Assembly: GCF_020532805.1 (NCBI RefSeq)
Contig: NZ_MQTQ01000104.1
Coordinates: 45,212 to 101,294, forward strand
Reading direction: 5' to 3'
Length of the DNA: 56,083 nt
Source: Arthrobacter sp. SO5
GTDB lineage: Bacteria > Actinomycetota > Actinomycetes > Actinomycetales > Micrococcaceae
Positions 48,485-56,083 of the stretch are shown here, one piece after another. The position numbers and the translations under genes are program-made. The notes under the pieces are model-generated. The model was not told the origin of the DNA. It did not search any database and saw only the letters and a list, made by a program, of their open reading frames with translations. The first letter of the stretch is position 1. Each line of letters begins with the position of its first letter.

Positions 48485-49366
48485 TTAGGCCCAGGGATTA
48501 GTCCCGTCGCGAAGCCATTGGAGGGTTCCGGGCCAGAATGTGCCCTGGAAGCGGCTGTGGAAGAGGGCAAAATGACCGATTCCGGGGCTGTTGAGGTCGT
48601 GGGGCTTTAGCTGCACAACGATGGCGGGGCTGTTCGGATAGTGCTTCAGCCCCCGTCTGATGGCGTTCTCGGATGCGAACGGATCGTCCGTTGCGGAAAC
48701 GGCAAGGGTCGCGGCTGTGAAGGAAGTCTGATGCTCCTTTACCACCTTCCGCATAGGGCCTGCCCCGGCGGAGAAGTCTTTAGGGCTTCTCGCCCAGTTC
48801 AGGGCAACGCCTTTAGGCAGATCTTCGAGCCATCCGAGACTCTTGCCGGGGAAGTAGCCGTGCCAAAGCGTTATGGCTGGCATCAGGAGGTGCCAACGCC
48901 ACCAATAGTGCAGCCGGTGTCCGGCGCGGTAGTCCCTCCAGTGGGCGTGTTGGGCGCCGACGGTTAGAAGCCGTTTTACCTGTTGGCCGTGTTTTGCCAG
49001 ACCGACGCCGAATCCGCCAAAGCTGTGGCCGACAACGTGCAGGTCTTGACTGACGTTGTCTATGGCCCAATGAAGAACTGCGTCAATGTCCTTCAGTGCC
49101 CAGTCGTACCAGCTGGCTTGCAGGTTCCTGATGTTCGCTTCCCTGGACTGCCCGATCCCGCGGTAATCGAAGGTGATGGCGGCAAAACCGTTATCCGCGA
49201 GGAAAGAGGCGTAGCGGTGGTAATACGAGGCTAAAACTCCGGTGGCACCAACGACGACGACGACCGTGCGGCCGGACAGTTGCCCGTGGAGGGAGCAAGG
49301 TTCCCAGATGTGTCCTCGGAGTTCGTAGCCGTCTTCGCAGCGAACAGTCAGGGGTCTCCCGGTCAT
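48485..49366 (-). CDS. alpha/beta hydrolase
   Basis: A 293-residue alpha/beta hydrolase. Oxyanion/early strand VVVVVGATGVLASYYHRYAS, TFDYRGIGQSR, nucleophile Ser in LHVVGHSFGGFGVGLAKHG, acid in LAVSATDDPFAS, His in SPGIGHFALFHSRF. AAGGA precedes ATG by nine bases. It is likely an esterase or lipase-like enzyme acting on an unknown substrate. Divergent from the TetR gene at 49755, which may control it. Confidence 0.9.
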   Translation of the reverse strand: MTGRPLTVRCEDGYELRGHIWEPCSLHGQLSGRTVVVVVGATGVLASYYHRYASFLADNGFAAITFDYRGIGQSREANIRNLQASWYDWALKDIDAVLHWAIDNVSQDLHVVGHSFGGFGVGLAKHGQQVKRLLTVGAQHAHWRDYRAGHRLHYWWRWHLLMPAITLWHGYFPGKSLGWLEDLPKGVALNWARSPKDFSAGAGPMRKVVKEHQTSFTAATLAVSATDDPFASENAIRRGLKHYPNSPAIVVQLKPHDLNSPGIGHFALFHSRFQGTFWPGTLQWLRDGTNPWA

Positions 49367-49754
49367 AGCTGTGGGTCCTTCCAGTCTTCCTTTGCGCGCC
49401 GTCGCGGGGAGTCACTGCAAGCCGACGTGTGGGTAGACATTTAAGTTCCTCCTGAGAATTGCCGGAGATCGGGGTGATCCGTCCGGACGGGCTGCTTAAC
49501 CGGTCGACGAAAAACGTCAAGGAGACTGCTCTGGAAGCCAAAATGGAAGAACATCTCAGCCACCGCTACTCCGACCGCGACGATAGCGTCAGGATTGTTT
49601 GCATGGTCGTCAGTATCTTGAGTTTGATCGCGCCGATGCGTCCGGCATTCACAGGTCCACCCAGTGCGAGGCTGAACGGGCGATATGGCAAGTCACCAAC
49701 TATATGGACGATCGTACAGTATAATTGTTGTTAAGTGCACGAAGAGAGGTCAAC
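49367..49754. other. divergent promoter region between hydrolase and TetR genes
   Basis: No gene. TATAAT at 49720-49725 and the palindrome ACGATCGT at 49708-49715 lie upstream of the TetR start, so the operator would overlap its promoter. The -35 region is not clear. Confidence 0.5.
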
Positions 49755-50348
49755 ATGGATGGCAGAACGGCAAGGGGTCTGAAATCGAGAAAAATTGTGA
49801 TGGATGAGGCCGTGAACATGGCCTCGATCGAGGGGCTCGAGGGTCTTTCGATCGGGGGCCTGGCCTCCCGTGCAGCGCTTAGCAAGAGCGGGGTGGCTGT
49901 GCTGTTCGGTTCGAAAGAGCATCTACAAATCGCGACGGTCGAGGCGGCGCGGGAAGTTTTCATCGCCGCGGTCGTAGCGCCCGCCCTTAAATCCGCACCC
50001 GGCCTGTCACGACTTCGGGTCCTTCTGGACGCCTGGATTTCCTACAGCCGCGACCGGGTCTTTACCGGCGGATGTTTCTTCTCGGCCGCCAGCGCGGAGT
50101 TGGATTCCAAATCCGGCCCGGTACGGGAAGCGGTTGCCAAGGCGGTTCTGGAATGGCACTCGTTGCTGGCCTCCCAAGTCCAGGCCGCAGCCGACACCGG
50201 AGAGCTCCCTGGGGCGGACGTGAACCAACTGGTGTTTGAGACGACGGCATTCCTGGAGGCGGCCAACGCGCGTTCGCTCCTCACCGGCTCGGCAGAGCCG
50301 TACGCCGCGGCCAAACGCGCGCTGGCCCGTATCTACGGGCAATGGTAA
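49755..50348 (+). CDS. TetR-family transcriptional regulator
   Basis: A 197-residue protein: helix-turn-helix in EAVNMASIEGLEGLSIGGLA and SRAALSKSGVAVLFGSKEHL, followed by a helical ligand-binding domain (TGGCFFSAASAELDSKSGPV, LVFETTAFLEAANARSLLTG). GAGAGG precedes ATG by five bases. The palindrome ACGATCGT next to TATAAT fits autoregulation. The divergent alpha/beta hydrolase is the natural candidate target. Confidence 0.9.
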   Translation: MDGRTARGLKSRKIVMDEAVNMASIEGLEGLSIGGLASRAALSKSGVAVLFGSKEHLQIATVEAAREVFIAAVVAPALKSAPGLSRLRVLLDAWISYSRDRVFTGGCFFSAASAELDSKSGPVREAVAKAVLEWHSLLASQVQAAADTGELPGADVNQLVFETTAFLEAANARSLLTGSAEPYAAAKRALARIYGQW

Positions 50349-50617
50349 TCAACAGACCTCCAGCGGGCTTCCGCCAGTGGATGGCCGGCGGCGAACCCGC
50401 TGGGCAGGAAAAAGTTGAGATTCCTCTACGCCCGTCAAGAGACTCGGCGGCCTTCGCCGCACCCCTCGCCGTCGGCACAGCCCTCGTCCCAACCGCCGGC
50501 CCGGCGATGGCTGTTTGGTTGGACACCTACACGGCCATGGCCAACGCCATGGCGACTGCAACTGACCTGCTCATCGTCGCCGCCGCGCGCCTCATCCGAG
50601 GTTCCCGTGGCCCATGA
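50342..50617 (+). CDS. possible small protein overlapping TetR gene end
   Basis: A 91-codon frame beginning at an ATG that overlaps the TetR stop codon. The third positions are GC-rich and the second half is hydrophobic (AAFAAPLAVGTALVPTAGPA, ATDLLIVAAARLIRG). No family recognised. It could be a degraded gene end rather than a working gene. Confidence 0.3.
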   Translation: MVINRPPAGFRQWMAGGEPAGQEKVEIPLRPSRDSAAFAAPLAVGTALVPTAGPAMAVWLDTYTAMANAMATATDLLIVAAARLIRGSRGP

Positions 50618-50981
50618 GGACTTGAGGACGGACCTATCGTGCCCGGAGCCGGGTGAAGCTTTTCAAAGCACTTGATCCGCAGCGCTGCAGCCCTCGCGCC
50701 GGCTCTGGGAGAGCATCTTGTCTGTGTCTTCGTGAACCCGTCCGGATACCGCGCCGAATTGGAGCCGGAGCCCACGAACAGTTCTTTCTTTTGACAGTCA
50801 CGGCAGCCATTCGGTGAGGCGGTAAGGGGCCACCGCATGATGGCGTGCCAGCATGCGGACGTCATAGAGAAACAAAGTTAGCGCCTCCCGATTCCCTGAG
50901 TTTCCTCACTTCCAATGCGAACCAAGTCACTTAACCCGGTTCAGCCCTTGCCGCAAGCCAATAAATAACAAAGGACAAGCA
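50618..50981. other. gene-free gap before the tautomerase
   Basis: No supported gene. The AAAGGA ribosome binding site for the tautomerase is at its right edge. Confidence 0.4.
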
Positions 50982-51365
50982 ATGCCGCTAGTTAGAATCG
51001 ACTTACGGGAGGGCAAGAGCCCCGAGTTCCGCGCCGAGATCGGCGATATCGTTTACGGGGCTCTCGTTGATGTCGTGGGAGTACCTACGAATGACCGGTT
51101 TCAGGTCATCCAAGAACACAAGTCACGCGCCCTGGTTGCAGACCCCAGCTATATGGGTATCAGCCGCTCCGATGACGTGGTCTTCATCCAGATAACTCTC
51201 AACCAAGGCCGATCCGTGGAACAGAAACGGAACTTGTACCGGGCCATAGCCGACCATTTGCACACGCGCCTTGACCTGCGCCGAGAAGACGTATTCATAG
51301 GCCTTATCGAAGTGGCCAAGGAGAATTGGTCCTTCGGGAACGGTGAGGCCCAATACGTTCGGTGA
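50982..51365 (+). CDS. tautomerase superfamily protein (MSAD/CaaD-like)
   Basis: A 127-residue protein with Pro directly after Met (MPLVRIDLREGKSPEFRAEI), then YGALVDVVGVPTNDRFQVIQ, FIQITLNQGRSVEQKRNLYR and EDVFIGLIEVAKENWSFGNG. The length and pattern match the malonate-semialdehyde decarboxylase / cis-CaaD group, which use the N-terminal proline to add water or tautomerise. AAAGGA precedes ATG by six bases. Substrate unknown. Confidence 0.9.
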   Translation: MPLVRIDLREGKSPEFRAEIGDIVYGALVDVVGVPTNDRFQVIQEHKSRALVADPSYMGISRSDDVVFIQITLNQGRSVEQKRNLYRAIADHLHTRLDLRREDVFIGLIEVAKENWSFGNGEAQYVR

Positions 51366-51424
51366 TCACACGCTCTGCAGTGACGTCGGGTGGCCGGAAT
51401 TGGCGTCAGTTTCCGGGTTGAAGA

Positions 51425-51530
51425 TTCCACTTGGAGGCTGTGGGACCGTTCCAGCTGACGGCCGCCAGGTTCATCCTGGCAACGATCGTCTTCATGGTCA
51501 TACTCGCCCTCAAAGAGTGGCCCGGGCACT
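51425..51530 (+). pseudogene. possible fragment of an EamA/DMT permease
   Basis: LEAVGPFQLTAARFILATIV followed by FMVILALKEWP looks like one early helix of a DMT-type permease. Only about 35 codons are recognisable and the rest is lost. The remaining sequence to 51790 has no gene. Confidence 0.3.
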
Positions 51531-51817
51531 CATCCCCGGCCGGAGGGCCGGCACCCGTCGTCGGGCCGGCCTCGGGGATCAGAAGTTCGATGCCGCGTTC
51601 GAGCAGGTGCGCTGCGGCGGCGAGGCGGACGGGGGCGGCTCCGACGACAGCTAGCTACGGGGAGGGTCGTGGCTAGAGCCATGGTGTCCTCTGCAACGTC
51701 CGGTGGGTGGAGGTTCGTTGTTTGGGGCCTGCCGGTCCTTGCAGGGCCGGCAGTCGTTGGAAGCGCGGATCAGGCGTGAGTGGGTCCTCGACCGGGGCGC
51801 TGAATCCCACGCGGGCG

Positions 51818-52027
51818 TTAGCAGCAAACGTGATTTTCGGTTGTTGACGAGGTGCGCCAGAATTCCCGGAGGGTTAGAAATCGACAAGTCCACAGAACCC
51901 CCCGGCCATCCCGGATGTCCCGGCCTGGCCCGGGAGTGGCCGCCCGGTCGCGATGTAGCTGCCTGACGATATGTTCACGCTCTCGGTGGTGCAGCTTCAA
52001 CCATTCATCGGGTGCAATGTGGATCAC
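51818..52027 (-). CDS. small paralogous protein, left copy of inverted pair
   Basis: 69 residues from GTG (IHIAPDEWLKLHHREREHIV, RQLHRDRAATPGPG, then FLTLREFWRTSSTTENHVCC). The upstream mRNA (palindrome, short hairpin, AGGACA site, TTCCGTG) aligns closely with the right copy at 53370. No known domain; the N-terminal half is a charged helix. Amino-acid changes between copies are mostly conservative (HHRERE/QHQERE), suggesting selection. Confidence 0.6.
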   Translation of the reverse strand: MIHIAPDEWLKLHHREREHIVRQLHRDRAATPGPGRDIRDGRGVLWTCRFLTLREFWRTSSTTENHVCC

Positions 52028-52063
52028 GGAAGTTTGTCCTCTCGAAAGACCCTAAGGGCTCTG

Positions 52064-52085
52064 AATATCGATAGACATCGATATT
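52064..52085. promoter_or_regulatory. operator-like palindrome, left copy
   Basis: AATATCGAT-AGAC-ATCGATATT: perfect 9-bp arms, 4-base spacer. The form is like ArsR/SmtB-type operators, but no such regulator is in the window. It lies 37 bases upstream of the small gene start. Confidence 0.65.
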
Positions 52086-52372
52086 TAGGTGTTTCCAGAT
52101 AAATCGAAGTTTGTCAATATATCCAATTGTGTTGCATGAAAATTGGGGAGTGGACGGACTGGGGTTCCACAGCGATGACTACCACGGCGGCCAGCATGCC
52201 GATGAGCGGCCAGGGGAAACTCGGGACATCGGTCATTCACCTCACCTGGGTGTTTTGCTATTGGTTCTCCACATCGAAAATCATCCAGGAGATCCGGGTT
52301 TCTGCGATTGTCAGCCGAAGCAGGAGTGGATCTTCACGCCGTAAGTTCGCCGCGTGCGTTCGCTGCTGGCGG

Positions 52373-53005
52373 TCAGCATCCCCACACGGAGGAAGACGCG
52401 GCCAATTCAATGGCGCTGACACCTTGTTCTTTTCTTTCGCGGGCAAGCTCGCCCGGCAGCGAGTAGCGCGGCGCGGCGGCGGCCGAACGGGCGGCGTGAG
52501 TGACGATCGAGTCAGTGAGCGACTTGACCATGTCCAGCCGCGGGTACTCTGCGTGGATGCGTTGCTCCTGTGACATGACGACGTCGGCCTTGTGGCCAAA
52601 GTCGATCCCGATCCCCTCCGTTGTCAGGTAGGCGAGAAGTCCTCGACGCTCGGCGATGCCCGGTGAACTGTGCAAGGCGATCGCTTCCCAGACCCGGTCA
52701 ACGTCCCCCGCCGCCACACCATGCCGGGTTAGGATGTCGGCAGCCAGATCGGCGCCCTCCACCTCGAACCGTTCCTCGCCGGGTGCCTTGGTGCCGGTAC
52801 CCAGGTCGTGCATGATGCAGGCCGCGAAGAGAAGACCCCGGTCATATGCCGCATCGTTCTGTGCGCCCTCGTGCTTCGCGAGAAGTTCAGCAAACAGGAA
52901 GCTCCGAATGCTGTGATTGGCTACCGAAGGACTCTCCGAAGCCTGTACTACAGCGAATGCCGCGCGGGCGACCGGGGTGGACGGCAGGTCGATTGAAGAT
53001 GTCAT
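52373..53005 (-). CDS. HD-domain phosphohydrolase-like protein
   Basis: A 210-residue HD-fold protein: first His in VANHSIRSFLFAELLAKHEG, HD pair in AACIMHDLGTGTKAPGEERF, and later His in EAIALHSSPGIAERRG. The type is close to the cyanamide hydratase-like/DDI2 and YedJ-like HD group. Metal-dependent; substrate unknown. TAGCGT lies seven bases before ATG (leaderless style). It is the only clear gene between the two inverted copies. Confidence 0.88.
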   Translation of the reverse strand: MTSSIDLPSTPVARAAFAVVQASESPSVANHSIRSFLFAELLAKHEGAQNDAAYDRGLLFAACIMHDLGTGTKAPGEERFEVEGADLAADILTRHGVAAGDVDRVWEAIALHSSPGIAERRGLLAYLTTEGIGIDFGHKADVVMSQEQRIHAEYPRLDMVKSLTDSIVTHAARSAAAAPRYSLPGELARERKEQGVSAIELAASSSVWGC

Positions 53006-53311
53006 GTCCCCTACGCTAACGATTGGCCGCCTGAATCAAAACGGCAGAAATGACATATATCAACCATATACTGCCATTCCGCGCATTCCCTTCCCCTGGG
53101 GTATGTATCCAATGTTGGCGATCTGCCGGAACCGGGGCCGCTGCGCACCGCCTTCGCCTTCTAGCTCTCCGACGGCGAAACGACTGAGTTATCCATTGAG
53201 CAAGCTCCCGAGCGTCCTGGTGGCCACTTCGACGCGTGAAGGCCTTTTAGTGCTCCGCAAGTTCATGCAGGACAAAGGCACATTGACGAACTTCGATATA
53301 TCTGCGAAGCT

Positions 53312-53339
53312 CTAAATATTGATACATATCGATATTTAG
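53312..53339. promoter_or_regulatory. operator-like palindrome, right copy
   Basis: CTAAATATTGAT-ACAT-ATCGATATTTAG: 12-bp arms with one mismatch and the same 4-base spacer as the left copy. Confidence 0.65.
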
Positions 53340-53369
53340 TGCCTTCGGGCCTTTTGAAAGGACATTTCC

Positions 53370-53579
53370 GTGAACTATATTCCGCCCGAGGAATGGCTGA
53401 AGCTGCAGCACCAAGAGCGTGAACATCTCGTCAAGCAGCTACGCGGGGAGCGGGCCGCCAGCTCCGGGGCAGGCTGGGACATCCGGGATGGCCTGAGGGT
53501 TCGGAGGACTTGGCGCTTTCTAACCCTCCGGGAATTCTGGCGCACCTCGTCAACAACCGGAAATCAGGCCTGCTGCTGA
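53370..53579 (+). CDS. small paralogous protein, right copy of inverted pair
   Basis: 69 residues from GTG (NYIPPEEWLKLQHQEREHLV, KQLRGERAASSGAGWDIRDG, then FLTLREFWRTSSTTGNQACC). Ribosome binding site AAGGACA. It is the same length as the left copy and shares more than half of its residues. Unknown function. Confidence 0.6.
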   Translation: MNYIPPEEWLKLQHQEREHLVKQLRGERAASSGAGWDIRDGLRVRRTWRFLTLREFWRTSSTTGNQACC

Positions 53580-53721
53580 CGCCCGCGTGAGATTCGTCGC
53601 GGAAAGATCGCCGGCCAGCATGCCTCAGCAGGAAACGCTTCGGCTGGTACCGCGCGGAAATTGCGCTCGTCAGGGAGGTGTCTCTGGCCAACCAGGTCCC
53701 TGACCATGCTTGGATAGGACC

Positions 53722-54573
53722 ATGTCTGTTTCTCCGACGGTCGCTGTCTGCGGCCCCGCTTCGTGGAACCACCTCATCGTCCTTGACCACCTCCCGGAGC
53801 CTGTCCCGCACATGCAGTTCGCGCGGCGCTCCTGGCAGACTGTCGGGGGCACCTCGGCGGGCAAGGCTCTGCACCTTGCGGATCTCGGCATCGGAGTGCG
53901 CTTGTGCTCGCCTCTTGGGACGGACGGCGATGGCGAGCGGGTCCGCCGCGCCCTCATCGCGGCCGGCGTTACCGTCGAAACGATTTCATCTGACCGCACC
54001 GAGCGCCACGTCAACCTCATGGCCGAGAGCGGCCGCGTATCCCTTTATGTTTCGACCCCTTCCACGCCACCGGAAGATGCGCTCGAAGCTGCCGCGGCGG
54101 TGATGGCGGCAGCGGATCTAACCGTGATTGACCTGAGCGAACTCGGTGTTCTCCTGCTGGAACGCGGAAAAGTCCGACAGTCACCGCTGTGGGTGGATCT
54201 TCACGACTACGACGGATCGTCGGCGTTCCATGAGCCATTCCTGCGTGCGGCCCAGGCCGTGTTCATGAATGACGACCGGACGGACGATCCCTGGGAGCTC
54301 ATGCGCTCCTGTCTAGAGCGGGGCCCTCGCTTGGCAGTGTGCACACGCGGGGCGGCAGGGGCGATCGCGCTCGAAGAGAACGGGACGCAGCATGAGGTTG
54401 ACGCAGTTCCCGCCAAAGTGGTGGACACGAACGGTGCCGGCGATGCGTTCATGGCCGGTTTCCTGGCTGCGACCCTGCACGGCGCGCCGGTTGCTCGTGC
54501 CCTCAGGGCAGCTGCGGCGCAGGCCCGCATCGCGATTGAGAGTGAGCATCTGCACCCGGTGCTCGGGCGTTGA
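53722..54573 (+). CDS. PfkB-family carbohydrate kinase
   Basis: A 283-residue ribokinase-like protein: TVAVCGPASWNHLIVLDHLP, WQTVGGTSAGKALHLADLGI, LGTDGDGERVRRALIAAGVT and the catalytic signature VVDTNGAGDAFMAGFLAATL, with Asp in GAGD. It phosphorylates a sugar or nucleoside; the identity is not visible. A TTG 12 bases upstream is an alternative start. Single gene. Confidence 0.9.
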   Translation: MSVSPTVAVCGPASWNHLIVLDHLPEPVPHMQFARRSWQTVGGTSAGKALHLADLGIGVRLCSPLGTDGDGERVRRALIAAGVTVETISSDRTERHVNLMAESGRVSLYVSTPSTPPEDALEAAAAVMAAADLTVIDLSELGVLLLERGKVRQSPLWVDLHDYDGSSAFHEPFLRAAQAVFMNDDRTDDPWELMRSCLERGPRLAVCTRGAAGAIALEENGTQHEVDAVPAKVVDTNGAGDAFMAGFLAATLHGAPVARALRAAAAQARIAIESEHLHPVLGR

Positions 54574-54751
54574 TTCCGCCTCAGCGCTGCAGGGCGTTCC
54601 TCCCCCACTAACCCGCGAACCACCTACCCGCAGTTGAGAACCTCCATATTACGAATGTTGCTCTTTCTTCGGTGGTCTCTGGTTCTCAGCGCGTGCGGCT
54701 GGAGGCGCTCTCGAAGTCCCGGACCGCGTCTCACCGGGAGGTGGAGTGCCG

Positions 54752-55007
54752 ATGTCTTACGAGGGGCCTTCGAGTGGGTGGATCGCCCGGGTTGTCGAGG
54801 TGAGCTGGCGACGGTGCAGGCTCGCCGAGGACGGTCCGGTCCGCCTGGGCCAGGTGCGTGACGGTCGGGACTGCAAGCTGTGTTCATTGCGCAGTCGAAG
54901 ATCGATGAGATCATTCATCTGACTCTGAATTCCAGGCCCGAACGGCAGACGCTCTGGCCTGTGCGGACTAAACACCTGGCCGCGCACGAACCGCCTCAAA
55001 CTCGGTA
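54752..55007 (+). pseudogene. possible small protein gene with a frameshift
   Basis: ATG behind GGGAGGTGG starts MSYEGPSSGWIARVVEVSWR. The second part reads well only in the next frame (LQAVFIAQSKIDEIIHLTLN, RPERQTLWPVRTKHLAAHEP). A one-base change near 54875 would join them. Unrecognised; the IS256 element begins within about 100 bases. Confidence 0.35.
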
Positions 55008-55099
55008 AATACAGGCCATTGCGCCCCTCGGCAAAACCCTAGCGTCACAAGCCCCCTCAGGCATGGTGCGCGGCGAAATGGCTGCTTCATTTCAACAGG

Positions 55100-56083
55100 G
55101 CTCCGGTGTGTGTCAATGACCGGTTACGTCCCGCGGAATGGTGTAGATCTCCGCAGTTGCGCGTTGCTCCGGCGACGTAGTGAGCCATCGTGCGATGGTC
55201 AGTGAGTACCGATCAAAGAACTCACAAAGGACACAAACACACGATGGCTCTAGACCAGTCTGCCCTGCTTGACCTCCTTGGCCAACTGAAACTCACCGAT
55301 GTCTCCGACCGGATCCGTGCCGCGACCGAAACCCTGTACCAGCAGCTCATCGAAGCGGAGGCGACCGCGTTCATCGGCGCCGCCCCGTTCGAACGCTCCG
55401 AAGCACGGACCACCCAGCGCAACGGGTCCCGGCCCAGGACGCTGACGACCACCGCCGGGGACCTGAACCTGAAAATCCCCAAGCTGCGGAACGGATCGTT
55501 CTTCCCGGCCCTGCTCGAACGCCGCCGCCGCGTGGACCAGGCCCTCTACGCGGTCGTGATGGAGGCCTACCTGCACGGTGTCTCCACCCGCAAGGTCGAT
55601 GACCTGGTCAAGGCGCTCGGGGCCGATACCGGGATCTCCAAGTCCGAGGTGTCCCGGATCTGCGAGGACCTGGACCACGAAGTCGGTGCGTTCCGGGACC
55701 GGGACCTCACGGCCATGGATTACCCGTATGTGTTCCTGGACGCGACCTACTGCAAGGCCCGCGTCGGGCACCGCGTCGTGTCCCAGGCGATCGTGGTCGC
55801 CTTCGGCGTCGCCGCAGACGGACGCAGGGAAGTCCTCGGATTCGACGTCGGCGACAGCGAAAACGAGGGCTTCTGGACCGCGCACCTGCGGTCCTTGAAG
55901 GCCCGCGGCCTGGATGGGGTGAAGCTGGTGATCTCCGACGCGCACAGCGGCCTGAAGAAGGCCATCGGGACCGTGTTCCAGGGCGCAGCATGGCAGCGTT
56001 GCCGGGTGCATTTCATGAGAAACGTACTCTCGACCGTGCCGAAGGGATCCCAGGACATGGTCGCCTCGATCATCCGCACCGCC
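55100..56083 (+). mobile_element. left part of an IS256-family element
   Basis: The GGCTCCGGTGTGTGTCAATG region near 55103 is the likely terminal inverted repeat. It precedes the IS256 transposase gene by about 140 bases. The element continues beyond the window. Confidence 0.7.
55244..56083 (+). CDS. IS256-family transposase, 3' end beyond the window
   Basis: 280 codons are visible, starting MALDQSALLDLLGQLKLTDV. It is an IS256/mutator-type transposase: RNGSRPRTLTTTAGDLNLKI, YLHGVSTRKVDDLVKALGAD, first Asp in YVFLDATYCKARVG, second Asp in LVISDAHSGLKKAIG, and WQRCRVHFMRNVLS. The catalytic Glu lies past the edge. AAAGGA precedes ATG. No frameshift in the visible part. Confidence 0.95.
   Translation, partial: MALDQSALLDLLGQLKLTDVSDRIRAATETLYQQLIEAEATAFIGAAPFERSEARTTQRNGSRPRTLTTTAGDLNLKIPKLRNGSFFPALLERRRRVDQALYAVVMEAYLHGVSTRKVDDLVKALGADTGISKSEVSRICEDLDHEVGAFRDRDLTAMDYPYVFLDATYCKARVGHRVVSQAIVVAFGVAADGRREVLGFDVGDSENEGFWTAHLRSLKARGLDGVKLVISDAHSGLKKAIGTVFQGAAWQRCRVHFMRNVLSTVPKGSQDMVASIIRTA

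Larger units (their letters stand above)
51795..52092. repeat. inverted repeat, left arm
   Basis: About 300 bp including the small gene, its leader and the operator palindrome. It aligns in inverted orientation with 53308-53610. Confidence 0.8.
53308..53610. repeat. inverted repeat, right arm
   Basis: Pairs with 51795-52092. The two arms face outward from the HD-domain gene, which they bracket. Confidence 0.8.

Overview
The window looks like Micrococcaceae DNA (Arthrobacter / Pseudarthrobacter type). It is high-GC, many genes have a TANNNT -10 box directly against the start codon (leaderless style), GTG and TTG starts are common, and there are IS30, IS110, IS256 and IS21-like sequences. The gene mix is typical of these soil actinobacteria: GNAT enzymes, DUF6176, ASCH, GrpB, a RibD-like/YCII/ECF-sigma trio, and a SipW/camelysin surface system. 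I see no rRNA, no complete tRNA, no CRISPR array and no ribosomal or replication core genes. This is an accessory, heavily rearranged region, chromosomal with integrated plasmid-like pieces, or a large plasmid.

Layout. About 1-25 kb is a patchwork of mostly single, short chromosomal-type genes: a PH-like membrane protein and lipoprotein present as two reciprocally truncated copies about 10.8 kb apart, IS30, an OGG-fold protein, a PadR/membrane pair, GrpB, ASCH, an S66 peptidase, an AIG2-SGNH fusion, small kinases, GNATs, the DHFR-like/YCII/sigma operon, a divergent Asp/Glu racemase, an SDR, an SMP-30 protein, DUF1801, a tautomerase and an APH-like kinase. A short palindromic repeat recurs in at least nine gaps here. 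About 23.6-24.3 kb carries a plasmid-type gene with a long conserved leader, spliced into a truncated GNAT gene. About 26.1-34.4 kb is an island bounded by two ~330 bp direct repeats. It contains a tRNA-Leu 3'-end-like fragment and a minus-strand catabolic cluster that resembles the E. coli ygc genes (MFS, FGGY kinase, SDR, FAD-linked oxidase) with a GlpP-type antiterminator and a very clear leader terminator/antiterminator switch.

About 34.6-42 kb holds a broken GH15 gene, a SulP stub, an intact GGDEF-EAL protein with a GGDEF relic, and a MarR regulator next to a camelysin-like protein and a SipW signal peptidase fused to a LamG domain. About 42.3-46 kb is plasmid-like: a ParB-like gene and a second copy of the unknown plasmid-type gene, both behind related structured leaders, then a response regulator split by a frameshift. 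About 46-56 kb has stress-type genes (frameshifted mscL, CsbD, a VIT1 stub), an alpha/beta hydrolase facing a TetR regulator, an MSAD-like tautomerase, an HD-domain protein bracketed by an inverted pair of small paralogous genes with near-identical palindromic operators, a PfkB kinase, and the left end of an IS256 element cut by the window edge.

Functionally, most of the first half are independent one-gene units. The parts that clearly work together are the ygc-like operon with its antiterminator, the SipW/camelysin pair with MarR, the DHFR-like/YCII/sigma operon, and the PadR/membrane pair. Decay is frequent: at least ten genes are truncated or frameshifted, often as two broken genes joined at one breakpoint.
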